Origin: Deltaproteobacteria bacterium
Lineage (GTDB): Bacteria; Myxococcota_A; UBA796; GCA-2862545
Reading direction: 5' to 3'
Length of the DNA stretch: 64,000 nucleotides
Assembly: GCA_006226595.1 (NCBI GenBank)
Contig: SBGP01000081.1
Location: 83,330-147,329, forward strand
Each line of letters opens with the position of its first letter. Positions within the stretch are counted from its first letter, which is position 1. Shown piece by piece: positions 17,475 through 25,698 of the stretch. The notes under the pieces are model-generated. The model was not told the DNA's origin. It saw only the letters and a list, made by a program, of their open reading frames with translations, and ran no database searches. A program made the translations under genes and the position numbers.

Positions 17475-18014
17475 ATGCTGCTGTCCATCCTTGCCATCTC
17501 CGCGAGTCTCGCGCACACCCCCGTCGACACCGAGGTCCGGGTCCAGGGAGCGGACAGCTTCTCGATGGCCGCCGAGGCGGTGGTGGACGCGTCCCTCGAC
17601 GACGTGGCCGAGCTGCTCGGTGACTGCGAGGCCACCGCTGCGTGGTTCCCGCAGATCGTGCACACCGAGCGGGTGGGTACGGCCTGCGTGGGTCAGAGCG
17701 CGATGCCCTGGCCGCTCAAGGCGCGCAGCTGGTCGCTGACGAGTGAGGTGGAGGCCAGCGACGCCGGCCTCGTGCGTCACTTCGCCTACGTCGACGGCAG
17801 CGGCAACCTCGACGACGTGCAGGGTCGCTGGGTGCTCAGCACCGAGGGTACGCAGACCCGCGTGCGCTGGGAGGCGCGCATCGACCTCGGCCTGCAGGTG
17901 CAGAGCTCGATTGTCGGCTGGGGCACCCGGCAGGTGGTCGACCAGGTGATGCCCGCGCTCGAGGCGGAGCTCCGCCGCCGCGACCGCATGGCGGACGCGG
18001 TCGCGGGGCTGTGA
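17475..18014 (+). CDS. Exported SRPBCC/START-like (polyketide cyclase/COQ10 type) protein
   Basis: 179 aa. A signal peptide (MLLSILAISASLAH) precedes a helix-grip fold domain: AEAVVDASLDDVAELLGDCEATAAWFPQ is the characteristic first strand and helix, followed by the sheet and the long C-terminal helix VVDQVMPALEAELRRR. Such domains bind hydrophobic ligands such as lipids, quinones or polyketides in an internal cavity. The ligand is unknown. It lies 54 bp behind the peroxidase gene, in the same direction, with a strong inverted repeat between them that covers its ribosome site. It ends 19 bp from the convergent cytochrome gene. Confidence 0.78.
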   Translation: MLLSILAISASLAHTPVDTEVRVQGADSFSMAAEAVVDASLDDVAELLGDCEATAAWFPQIVHTERVGTACVGQSAMPWPLKARSWSLTSEVEASDAGLVRHFAYVDGSGNLDDVQGRWVLSTEGTQTRVRWEARIDLGLQVQSSIVGWGTRQVVDQVMPALEAELRRRDRMADAVAGL

Positions 18015-18033
18015 GTCCGCTGCAGAAGGCTGG

Positions 18034-19920
18034 CTAGAGGCTCTTCACGAAGCTGGTGAGGTCCGCGAGTTGCTCTTCGGAGAGCATGGACGCATCGCCC
18101 ATGGAGCCGGTGACCGCGGTGCTCATGACCTCTTCGAGGGTGCCGCGACTTCCGTCGTGGAAGTACGGACCGGAGCTCGCGATGCCGCGCAGCGTCGGCG
18201 TGTCGACCGAGGTTCCGCCAAGCACCGCGTGGGACTGGCCGTCGGTGTAGGCCGGAGCCGGGTGGCACTCGGCGCAGCCGACCTCGGGTCGGTTGAAGAT
18301 CTCTTCGCCGCGCACGACCGCGTCGCGGTCGAGCTTCCACGAGGGCTCGGGCTGGCGGGTCCAGTCGACATAGGCGGCCACGTTGTCCGCGGTGAGCTGC
18401 GACGCGCCGCCGCCGCCCATGCGCCCCACGGTGGTGAGCTGGACTTCGTCGGCGACGCTGGCGACGCCGCCGGCCCACGTGATCGGCGCGGTGTCCGAGA
18501 CCGTTCCGACGAGCGTCGGGGTCTGGCGAGCACCGCCCTCGAGCGGCCAGGACAGGCCATCCTCGCGGCTGTCGAAGTGACAGGTCGCGCAGCTCACGCC
18601 GGAGCCGGAGGCCTGCATCTCGCTGTCGCGCGCGGTGTGGAAGGCGAGGCGACCGGCCTCGACCTCGGGCGACAGCCGGCTCTCCTCGACGCGTACGCCG
18701 CTGCCGATGTGGCCGCCGTCCTCACCGGTGTTGCCGTACGAGAACTCGCCCTGGAACGGGACGACCGAGCGGTCGAGCCAGTTGTGGACGACCTTGGTGT
18801 CGGCGTCCACGTACACCACGGACCGCGGACCATTGCCGGTGGTCGCGGTGGCGCGCGGGGGCGAGGTGAAGCCGCGGAGGCGGAACTCGTCGTGATCGAT
18901 GAACGCGGTGGTCGACAGGGTGTTGCCCATGTCGGTCTCGCCGCGGGTCAGGCTGACGACCGTGCGGCTGCCCTCCATCGGCATCAGGAAGTCCTTGCCG
19001 TCGGGGGACACGGTGATGCTCGAGATGAACGAGCGCACGACGATCGGGTCGAACTCGGACGGGCCCTGGATGGCGGAGACGGCGTGGAGCACGGACAGGC
19101 TGCGCTGCACGCGGCCGTTGCCGTCGAGGCCAAACACCGCCGCACCGGGGTTGAAGCGGCCGACGCCCGCGGTGACCGGCGCGTAGTAGGCGTTGTTGCC
19201 TGCGGCCGCGGACTCGATGGCGGAGGTCTCGTTGTCGACCTCGAGCACCGGCACGAGCAGGAAGCGACCGTCGGGGGAGACCGCCGGGTCGCCGGTGACG
19301 CGCGTGGTGAGGTTGACCTCGCGCGTGGCGTTGCGGGCCTTGGTGAGCGGCGGCTCGAGGCTGATGACCTCGTCGCGGCTCACGTCGATCTGGTAGATGC
19401 CACCGGCCTTCTGGCAGCCGACGAACACGGTGTCGCCGGCGCTGATCGCGAGCCAGCGCGGCTCGTTGGGCACTTCCCAGCGACCGAAGATCTCGAGGGT
19501 CTCGGCGTCGAGGCCGACGACCTCGTTCTCCATGGACAGCGCGACGAACACGCGGCCGTCCTCGTGCGTGACCACGCCGTAGGGCTCGGCGCCGAGGGGC
19601 ACCGTGCTCTCGAGCTCGAGGCCGTTGCCCGTGTCACGGAGCACCGCGAGGCTGCCCTCCTGGCGCAGGGTCGCGAACACGCGGTCGCCGTGGCGGGCGA
19701 TGCGGGTCGGCTCACCGCCGACGTCCACCTTGCTCACGGCGTTGTTGCCGAGTGCGACCGTGGAGATCGTGCCCTCTTCGACGTTGACGACGTGCACTTC
19801 CTCGCGGTCCGCGGAGACCACGAGCGTGCGGGAGCCGCTGGGGTGAAGGGGATCGGCGAACTCGCCGGTGGTGCAGCCCGCGAGGGCCAGCGTCATCAGG
19901 AAGGGGGAAGCAAATCGCAT
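18034..19920 (-). CDS. Beta-propeller fused to dihaem cytochrome c peroxidase-like domain, lipoprotein (copy B)
   Basis: 628 aa. Lipobox LAGC, then a seven-bladed-type propeller (repeated VSPDGRFLLVPV, GDRVFATL, EDGRVFVAL segments, residues about 30-400) and a cytochrome half with two haem motifs, CATCHFDSREDG and CAECHPAPAYTDG, plus GIASSGPYFHDGS typical of the MauG/CcpA fold. It is probably a cell-surface or periplasmic redox enzyme with a propeller docking part. It is a close paralogue of the next gene (20018-21871), with the same order of motifs throughout. The ATG at 19920 has GGAGG upstream. A duplicated pair is the simplest explanation. Confidence 0.88.
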   Translation of the reverse strand: MRFASPFLMTLALAGCTTGEFADPLHPSGSRTLVVSADREEVHVVNVEEGTISTVALGNNAVSKVDVGGEPTRIARHGDRVFATLRQEGSLAVLRDTGNGLELESTVPLGAEPYGVVTHEDGRVFVALSMENEVVGLDAETLEIFGRWEVPNEPRWLAISAGDTVFVGCQKAGGIYQIDVSRDEVISLEPPLTKARNATREVNLTTRVTGDPAVSPDGRFLLVPVLEVDNETSAIESAAAGNNAYYAPVTAGVGRFNPGAAVFGLDGNGRVQRSLSVLHAVSAIQGPSEFDPIVVRSFISSITVSPDGKDFLMPMEGSRTVVSLTRGETDMGNTLSTTAFIDHDEFRLRGFTSPPRATATTGNGPRSVVYVDADTKVVHNWLDRSVVPFQGEFSYGNTGEDGGHIGSGVRVEESRLSPEVEAGRLAFHTARDSEMQASGSGVSCATCHFDSREDGLSWPLEGGARQTPTLVGTVSDTAPITWAGGVASVADEVQLTTVGRMGGGGASQLTADNVAAYVDWTRQPEPSWKLDRDAVVRGEEIFNRPEVGCAECHPAPAYTDGQSHAVLGGTSVDTPTLRGIASSGPYFHDGSRGTLEEVMSTAVTGSMGDASMLSEEQLADLTSFVKSL

Positions 19921-19972
19921 GGGGGGGACCTCCGCCGCGCCGCAAGTAGTGTGGTCAACAGATTGTCCGGTC

Positions 19973-20002
19973 GCCACCACCAAAACGATTTCAGGTGGTG
20001 AC
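19973..20002 (-). terminator. Intergenic hairpin between the two propeller-cytochrome genes
   Basis: A 9-bp stem (one G-T pair) brackets a 12-base loop containing TTTT, 16 bp after the stop of the upstream paralogue. There is no T-run after the stem, so it may be a weak terminator or a processing/stability hairpin. Confidence 0.35.
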
Positions 20003-20017
20003 GGTCCGGGACGACGA

Positions 20018-21871
20018 TCAGAGGCTGAGCAGGTAGGCGCGCAGATCCTCGATCTCGTCGGTGCTGAGCATGCCGATGTCGCCCATGCGTCCGATGCGGG
20101 ACGTCGACAGCACCGCGTCGAGGTCCATGGCCTCGCCGTTGTGGAAGTACGGGCCCGAAGCCGCGAGTCCACGCAGGGTCGGCGTGTTGATCATCCGACC
20201 GCCGATGACTTCGTGGTTCTCGCCGTCGGTGAACGTCGGGGCCGGGTGGCACTCGGCGCAGCCGACGTCCTCGCGGTTGAACAGCACCTCGCCGCGGGCG
20301 ATGGCGTCGCCGTCGATCTCCCAGCTGGGAAGCGCCGCGCGGGTGATGTCGATGTAGGCCGCCACGTCCGCCGCGAGCTGCGGGTCGGCGCCCTCTCCGC
20401 CCATGCGGTTGCCGCTGGTGAGGATGACCTCGGTCGTGATCTGCTGCACGCTGCCATCCCAGGTGATCGGCAGGGTGTCGGACATGACGCCGCCCAGGTT
20501 CATGGTCTGGCGCGGTCCATCCTCGAGGGACCAGGTCAGGCCGTCCTCGCGACCGTCGAAGTGGCAGGTCGCGCAGGTCACGCCGGAGCCGGGCGCCTGC
20601 ATCGAGCTGTTCGTCGCGGTGTTGAACGCGTTGCGTCCGCGCTCGACGGAGGTCGAGAAATGCGAGACCTCGATCGGCGTGTCCATCGAGGTGGAGCTGC
20701 CGAACTCACCGTGGTTGAAGTCGATGCCGCCCATGACCGAGACGCTGCGGTCGAGCCAGTTGTGGACCACTGCCTCGTCCTGGTCGACGAAGGCGAGCGA
20801 GCGCGGACCGGTGGGCGTCGCGTAGGCCACCGCGAGCGGCGTCGAGTAGCCGTTCATCTTGAACAGCTCGGGCGAGACCAGGCCGTTGTCGAAGGCCTCC
20901 TGCTGCAGCTGGAGCACCGAGACCACGTGGCTGCCCTCCATCGGGACCAGGATCTGGTCGCCGGCGGGGGAGTAGATCGCCGCGGACGGGAAGCTGCGTG
21001 CCGCCGCGAAGCGGTCGTCGGAGAAGTCCTCGGTCGTCGCCGAGAGCACGGCGAGCGGGTTGTCCGCGTCCCCGTTGCGGCCCAGACCCATGAGGGCGAC
21101 GCCCGGGTTGAAGCGGTCCGGACCCGGGCTGCTCGAGCCATAGGTGGTGTCCGAGGTCTGGGACTGGCCGTTGCCGCTGGTGCGGTTGTCGACCGAGAGG
21201 ATCGGCACCGCGAGGAAGCGGCCATCCGGCGAGACGGACATGTCGCCGGTGATGCGGTTGGTGAGCTCGACGCTCTCGCCGTCCTGGAGCGACCGCGTCA
21301 CGGTGGGCAGCTCGACGCGCTCCACCACGTCGCGGTCGAGGTCGATCTGGTGCAGGCTCGCGTTCTTCATCGAGCCGACGTACACGCGGCGATGGCCACC
21401 GACGGCGACCCAGCGGGGCTCGTCGGGCACGGACCAGCGACCGGTCTCGACGAGGGTGTCGCTGTCGAGAGCGACGACGGCGTTCTCGCCGGCGAGGGCG
21501 ACGAACAGCTCGCCCTCTTCGCTCGCGACGACGCCGAAGGGCTCGGCACCGAGGGGCAGGCGATCGACGACGACCGCGGTGGAGCCCTGCAGCTCGACGA
21601 CCGCCAGGGCGCCTTCGCCGCGCAGGGTCACGAAGTAGCGGTCGCCCACGCGAGCGACACGCGTCGGCTCGGAGCCGACCTCGATCGGATCCTGCGCCAG
21701 GCCGTTGACCTGAGCGACGGTGAGCGTGCCCTCCTCGACGTTGAGGGCGACGATGTGATCCATGTCCGCGTTGGCCGCAATCGTGCGGCTTCCCGTCGCG
21801 TGCATGGGGTTGTCGAGACTCGCGGTCTGGCAGCCCACGAGAGCCAGGGTCAGAACGAATGCGCGCTTCAT
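20018..21871 (-). CDS. Beta-propeller fused to dihaem cytochrome c peroxidase-like domain, lipoprotein (copy A)
   Basis: 617 aa with lipobox LVGC. Same architecture as its neighbour: propeller repeats (SPDGRFLAVPIL, GDRYFVTLRGEG, EGELFVALAGEN) followed by haem sites CATCHFDGREDG and CAECHPAPTFTDG and the GLAASGPYFHNGE segment. The two copies align along their length but differ in loops, so the duplication is not recent. The ATG at 21871 is preferred over one seven codons earlier because a Shine-Dalgarno (GGAG) precedes it, although that site is buried in a hairpin. Substrate unknown; hydrogen peroxide or an aromatic or protein substrate are possible. Confidence 0.88.
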   Translation of the reverse strand: MKRAFVLTLALVGCQTASLDNPMHATGSRTIAANADMDHIVALNVEEGTLTVAQVNGLAQDPIEVGSEPTRVARVGDRYFVTLRGEGALAVVELQGSTAVVVDRLPLGAEPFGVVASEEGELFVALAGENAVVALDSDTLVETGRWSVPDEPRWVAVGGHRRVYVGSMKNASLHQIDLDRDVVERVELPTVTRSLQDGESVELTNRITGDMSVSPDGRFLAVPILSVDNRTSGNGQSQTSDTTYGSSSPGPDRFNPGVALMGLGRNGDADNPLAVLSATTEDFSDDRFAAARSFPSAAIYSPAGDQILVPMEGSHVVSVLQLQQEAFDNGLVSPELFKMNGYSTPLAVAYATPTGPRSLAFVDQDEAVVHNWLDRSVSVMGGIDFNHGEFGSSTSMDTPIEVSHFSTSVERGRNAFNTATNSSMQAPGSGVTCATCHFDGREDGLTWSLEDGPRQTMNLGGVMSDTLPITWDGSVQQITTEVILTSGNRMGGEGADPQLAADVAAYIDITRAALPSWEIDGDAIARGEVLFNREDVGCAECHPAPTFTDGENHEVIGGRMINTPTLRGLAASGPYFHNGEAMDLDAVLSTSRIGRMGDIGMLSTDEIEDLRAYLLSL

Positions 21872-21877
21872 GAAAAA

Positions 21878-21918
21878 GACTCCGGTGCCCAACGCTCATT
21901 GTGCTGGGTTCCGGAGTC
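21878..21918 (-). promoter_or_regulatory. Terminator-like leader hairpin overlapping the ribosome binding site
   Basis: On the minus strand GACTCCGGAACCCA (21918-21905) pairs with TGGGCACCGGAGTC (21891-21878) at 12 of 14 positions. It is followed by TTTTTC and then the ATG at 21871. The 3' arm carries the GGAG ribosome site. The structure could end transcription from the thiolase operon upstream, or regulate translation of this gene, or both. Confidence 0.5.
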
Positions 21919-22035
21919 CTTCGCCACAACCGTCGAAAAAACAATCGATTCTGGCGCAGTGGGCATCCACCCTGGATTCTCCGCGATCTGGATGAACGGC
22001 GAGAGAAGGGGATGGACGCCCGTGGCTGCGTCGTT

Positions 22036-23352
22036 CTAGACCGCTTCCATCACCGCGCCGGCGCCGAGGCCGCCCGCGGCGCAGATGCCGAGCAGCGCGG
22101 TCGCGCCCTTGCCCTTGCGGTGCAGCTCGTGGGCCACGGTGGTCACCATGCGCGCGCCCGTGGCGCCGAAGGGGTGGCCGAGGGCGAGGCTGCCTCCGTA
22201 GAGGTTGAGCTTGTCCCAGTCCACGTCGCCGATCGCCTTGTCCCGGCCCAGTCGCTCCTTCGCGAAGGCGTCGGAGCCGAGCATCTTCAGGATCGACAGC
22301 ACCTGGGCGGCGAAGGCCTCGTGCATGTCCACGAAGTCGACGTCCGCCAGCGTCATGCCGGCGCGGTCCAGCGCCTGTGGCATGGAGAGCGCGGGGCCCA
22401 TGAGCAGCTGGTCGGTGGGGTCGACGCCCACGTAGGACCAGGAGCGGAAGGCGGCGAGCGGCGTGTAGCCCAGCGCCTTGGCCTTCTCCTCGCTCATGAT
22501 CAGCACGGCGGCGGCGCCATCGGTGAGCGCCGAGGAGTTGCCGGCGGTGAGGGTGCCGTCCTTGGCGAACACCGGCCGCAGCTTCGCGAGCTTCGCCTCG
22601 GAGGTGTCGCCGCGCACGATGTTGTCGGCGTAGATCGTCTTGCCGCCGGGCGTGGTGATCGGCGTGATCTCCTGCTCGAAGATGCCGTCCTCGACGGCCT
22701 TCGCGGCCCGGTGGTGGCTCATGGCCGCGAACTTGTCCTGCAGCTCGCGGCTGATGCCGTTGCGGCGCGCCATCTTCTCCGCGCTCTCGCCCATGACCTC
22801 GCCCGTGGTGCGCTCGGCGACCTTGGGGGCCTTGGGGAGGATGTCGTGGATGGGGTGCAGCTGCGCGAGCACGCCGAGCCAGTCCGCCGGAGAGCCGCCC
22901 TTGCCCATGGCCAGCGGACCCACCTTCTGCACGAACTTGCCGGGAAGGCCGATGGTCGCGTTGCTCGTCGAGTCGGAGCCACCCGCGATGATCACGTCGG
23001 CCTCACCGCGCTCGATGGCCGCCACCGCCAGGGTCACGGCCTGAAGGCCGCTGGCGCAGGCCCGGGTGCAGGTCATGCCCTCGGCCGAGGCCGGAAGACC
23101 CAGGTCGAGTGCGATCTCGCGGGCGATGTTCGGGGCCGTCGCCGGGAGGATGACGCCGCCCCACACGAGGCTGTCGATCTCCTTGCGGTCGAGCTCGGTG
23201 CGGGCGAGCAGGCCCTTCACCGCGGCATCCGCCAGGGCGATGGTGTCCATCTCGACCAGGCCGCCGAAGCTGCGCACGAAGGGCGTGCGGTTGCCGGCGA
23301 CGATGACGGCGCGACGCGCCTTCTTGACCTTGTTGTCGTTGGAAACAGGCAT
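22036..23352 (-). CDS. fadI: Acetyl-CoA acyltransferase (3-ketoacyl-CoA thiolase, FadI/FadA2-like)
   Basis: 438 aa, full length for the FadI branch. The catalytic residues are present: the nucleophilic Cys in [11 protein letters not shown] (near 98), the HEAF histidine, [10 protein letters not shown], and the second cysteine in [11 protein letters not shown]. It would carry out the last step of beta-oxidation, thiolytic release of acetyl-CoA. Its ATG shares one base with the stop of the reductase upstream (TGATG), and it is the last gene of a five-gene operon beginning with a TetR regulator. The symbol reflects the family rather than proven orthology. Confidence 0.9.
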   Translation of the reverse strand: MPVSNDNKVKKARRAVIVAGNRTPFVRSFGGLVEMDTIALADAAVKGLLARTELDRKEIDSLVWGGVILPATAPNIAREIALDLGLPASAEGMTCTRACASGLQAVTLAVAAIERGEADVIIAGGSDSTSNATIGLPGKFVQKVGPLAMGKGGSPADWLGVLAQLHPIHDILPKAPKVAERTTGEVMGESAEKMARRNGISRELQDKFAAMSHHRAAKAVEDGIFEQEITPITTPGGKTIYADNIVRGDTSEAKLAKLRPVFAKDGTLTAGNSSALTDGAAAVLIMSEEKAKALGYTPLAAFRSWSYVGVDPTDQLLMGPALSMPQALDRAGMTLADVDFVDMHEAFAAQVLSILKMLGSDAFAKERLGRDKAIGDVDWDKLNLYGGSLALGHPFGATGARMVTTVAHELHRKGKGATALLGICAAGGLGAGAVMEAV

Positions 23353-24791
23353 CAGGCCCCCATGAGGTTGCCACCGCACACGCGGTGGACGTCGCCGGTC
23401 AGGCCGTAGGCGCCGGGCGAGAGGAGGAAGACCGCCATCTCGCCGATGTCGACGGGCAGGCCTCCCTGGGAGAGGTTGGAGAGGCGGCGGGCGACCTCGC
23501 GGGTCGCCACCGGGATCGCCGCGGTGAGGCGGGTCTCGATGAAGCCGGGCGCGATGGCGTTCACCGCGATGCCGCGCTTGCCGAGCTGCTGGGCGAGGAA
23601 GCGGGTAGCGCCGATGACGCCGGACTTCGACGCCGCGTAGTTCGTCTGGCCCACGTTGCCGCCGATGCCGGCGATCGAGGAGAGCAGCACGATGCGGCTC
23701 TCGTCGCGGAGCACGCCGTCGAGCAGGGCATCGTTGATGCGGTTGATCGCGGCGAGGTTGATGTCGAGCGTCATGTCCCACAGCTCGGGGCGCATCTTGC
23801 CGATGGTCTTGTCGCGGGTCACGCCGGCGTTGTGGACCACGCCGTCGAGGCCACCGAAGTGCTCGCGGGCGGCTTCGGCGATGATCGTCGGAGCCTCGGG
23901 GTCGGTGACGTCGGCGAGCACGATCTCCGCGCCCTCGATGCCGTTGGCGACCTCGGCGAGCAGCTCGCCGTCGGCGGGACGGTCGAGGAGCAGCAGCCGC
24001 GCGCCCTCGGCCGCGAGGCGCTTGGCGGTGGCCTTGCCGATGCCGCGGGCGGCGCCGGTGAGCAGGATGGCCTTGCCGTCGAGCACGCGGGAGCGCGGGA
24101 TCTCGGCGACGGGAGCCTTCACGGTGGCGGTGACGTCGAAGGGCTGGCCGCTCACGTAGGCGGACTCGGGCGAGAGCAGGAAGCGGAGCAGGGGCTCCAC
24201 GCGGTCCTCGGCGCCCTTGGCCACGCGGATGAGGTTCGCGGTGCTGCCCTTGCGACCGATCTCCTTGGCGCAGGAGCGCACGAAGCCCTCGAGGGCTCCG
24301 CGGGCGCCGGCCTGCTCCACGGTCTTCGCTTCCTCGACGGGCCGACCGAGCACGATGAGGCGCGCGGACTTGCCCAGGTTGCGGATCCAGTGGTGGACCA
24401 CGTCGTAGAGCGCGCGCAGCTCCTCGGTCGTGTCGAGGGTCGACGCGTCGAAGACGAGCGCGTGGTAGCGGCCCTTCTCGGTGGGCTCGAGGGGCAGGGT
24501 GTGCACGGGGCGCGCGTAGGCCTCACCGGCCTCGCTGTACGCGGCGACCTCGGCGGCGGACTCGATGGCGCCCACCTCGGCGCCGCAGCGGGCAACGGTC
24601 CCGGCGATCACGCCGTGGAGCTCACCGGAGACGGGCCCGGCGACGAGCACCTTGGCGTCGTGCAGCGGGCGCTCGAGGAGCTCCCCGCGGCCGCGCTTGA
24701 GGTTCTCGGGCATGGGCACGGGCAGGCCCAGCTTCTCGATCACGCCGCGGGCGCGCTTGTTTCCGGAGAGGTCGAGCAGGAAGTCGGACAT
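23352..24791 (-). CDS. High-molecular-weight 3-oxoacyl reductase, FabG4-like SDR
   Basis: 479 aa, nearly twice a normal FabG. The C-terminal half is a classical short-chain dehydrogenase: TGAARGIGKATA cofactor loop, NAG in VVHNAGVTRD, the catalytic Ser in LSSIAGIGG, Tyr-x3-Lys in YAASKSG, and the IAPGFIETRLTA segment. The N-terminal half (residues 1-250) resembles a degenerate flavodoxin/Rossmann domain, as in mycobacterial FabG4. It should reduce or oxidise 3-oxoacyl-CoA with (R) stereochemistry. Its place between a MaoC hydratase and a thiolase fits a beta-oxidation step through (R)-3-hydroxyacyl-CoA. Confidence 0.9.
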   Translation of the reverse strand: MSDFLLDLSGNKRARGVIEKLGLPVPMPENLKRGRGELLERPLHDAKVLVAGPVSGELHGVIAGTVARCGAEVGAIESAAEVAAYSEAGEAYARPVHTLPLEPTEKGRYHALVFDASTLDTTEELRALYDVVHHWIRNLGKSARLIVLGRPVEEAKTVEQAGARGALEGFVRSCAKEIGRKGSTANLIRVAKGAEDRVEPLLRFLLSPESAYVSGQPFDVTATVKAPVAEIPRSRVLDGKAILLTGAARGIGKATAKRLAAEGARLLLLDRPADGELLAEVANGIEGAEIVLADVTDPEAPTIIAEAAREHFGGLDGVVHNAGVTRDKTIGKMRPELWDMTLDINLAAINRINDALLDGVLRDESRIVLLSSIAGIGGNVGQTNYAASKSGVIGATRFLAQQLGKRGIAVNAIAPGFIETRLTAAIPVATREVARRLSNLSQGGLPVDIGEMAVFLLSPGAYGLTGDVHRVCGGNLMGA

Positions 24792-24792
24792 G

Positions 24793-25698
24793 TCAGTCCT
24801 CCCGAGTCGTGTAGGTGCCGAGCATGTAGGCCGGGCCGCCGGGGGCCGTGCCCGCTGCGAACCCGGTGGAGCCGTCCTCGCGGCGGTCCACGAAGAAGCG
24901 CAGCTTGGCGGGCAGGAGCACCGGCTTGGTGAAGCGAACGTCCACACCGGCGAGGCGGTGCGGGTTTCCGGCGAGGCGGCTCTTGATCACCGCCTCCATG
25001 GCGAGTCCCAGCGTGGCGAAGCCGTGCAGGGGGGTGGAGCGGAAGCCCGCGGCCTTGGCGTAGGGCCCGATCCAGTGGATGGGGTTGAAGTCGCCGCCGA
25101 GCAGGGCGTACTCGAAACCCGCCTTGGGACCGAGCTTCTTGAAGCCGATCTCCTGGGCGTGGGCGGGCACGACCGGAGGACCGCGACGCTTGCCGCCCTT
25201 TCCGCCGCCCTTCTTCTTCACGACCGCGAAGATGTCGGCGATCAGCATCTCCTCGTCATCGGCGGTGCCGGTGGTCATGCGCTGGTGGATGCGCCACTTG
25301 GTCTCCTGCTCCTCGATGTCGTGGAGCCAGGCCTTGGCGATCAGCGGCTTGTCGGCGGGAAGGGGACGGTTCACCGTCACCGCGGTGCCCTGGTTGAGCA
25401 CGGAGGCGATGGGGAAGGGGATGTCCTCGAGGGCGCCGCCCATCATCGCCAGGCCCCACTGGGGGAAGAACCACGGCGGGAGCGTGCCCCGGTAGGCGCG
25501 CGCGTCGCCGCCGAACCAGCGGATGTTGTCGGCGATGAGCTGCTTGCTGCGCGGAGCGAGCTTCTTCTCGATCTTCTCGCTCGGCACGGCCGGGAGCGGG
25601 CCCTTGCCGTCCGGCGGGTTGAGCATCGACAGGCCGGCGCGAGCGATGGTGAGCAGGGTGTCGCCCTGCTGCAGGACGTAGCGCTTGTGGACGTGCAT
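24793..25698 (-). CDS. MaoC-type (R)-specific enoyl-CoA hydratase, HtdX-like
   Basis: 301 aa double-hotdog protein. The C-terminal hotdog has the hydratase 2 signature DFNPIHW with the catalytic Asp and His, followed by LHGFATLGLAMEAV. The N-terminal half is a degenerate second hotdog, as in HtdX-type enzymes of about 280-300 aa. A Lys/Gly-rich loop (VVKKKGGGKGGKRRG) separates the halves. It would hydrate trans-2-enoyl-CoA to the (R)-3-hydroxyacyl-CoA used by the FabG4-like partner one base downstream. Its start overlaps the acyl-CoA dehydrogenase stop. Confidence 0.88.
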   Translation of the reverse strand: MHVHKRYVLQQGDTLLTIARAGLSMLNPPDGKGPLPAVPSEKIEKKLAPRSKQLIADNIRWFGGDARAYRGTLPPWFFPQWGLAMMGGALEDIPFPIASVLNQGTAVTVNRPLPADKPLIAKAWLHDIEEQETKWRIHQRMTTGTADDEEMLIADIFAVVKKKGGGKGGKRRGPPVVPAHAQEIGFKKLGPKAGFEYALLGGDFNPIHWIGPYAKAAGFRSTPLHGFATLGLAMEAVIKSRLAGNPHRLAGVDVRFTKPVLLPAKLRFFVDRREDGSTGFAAGTAPGGPAYMLGTYTTRED

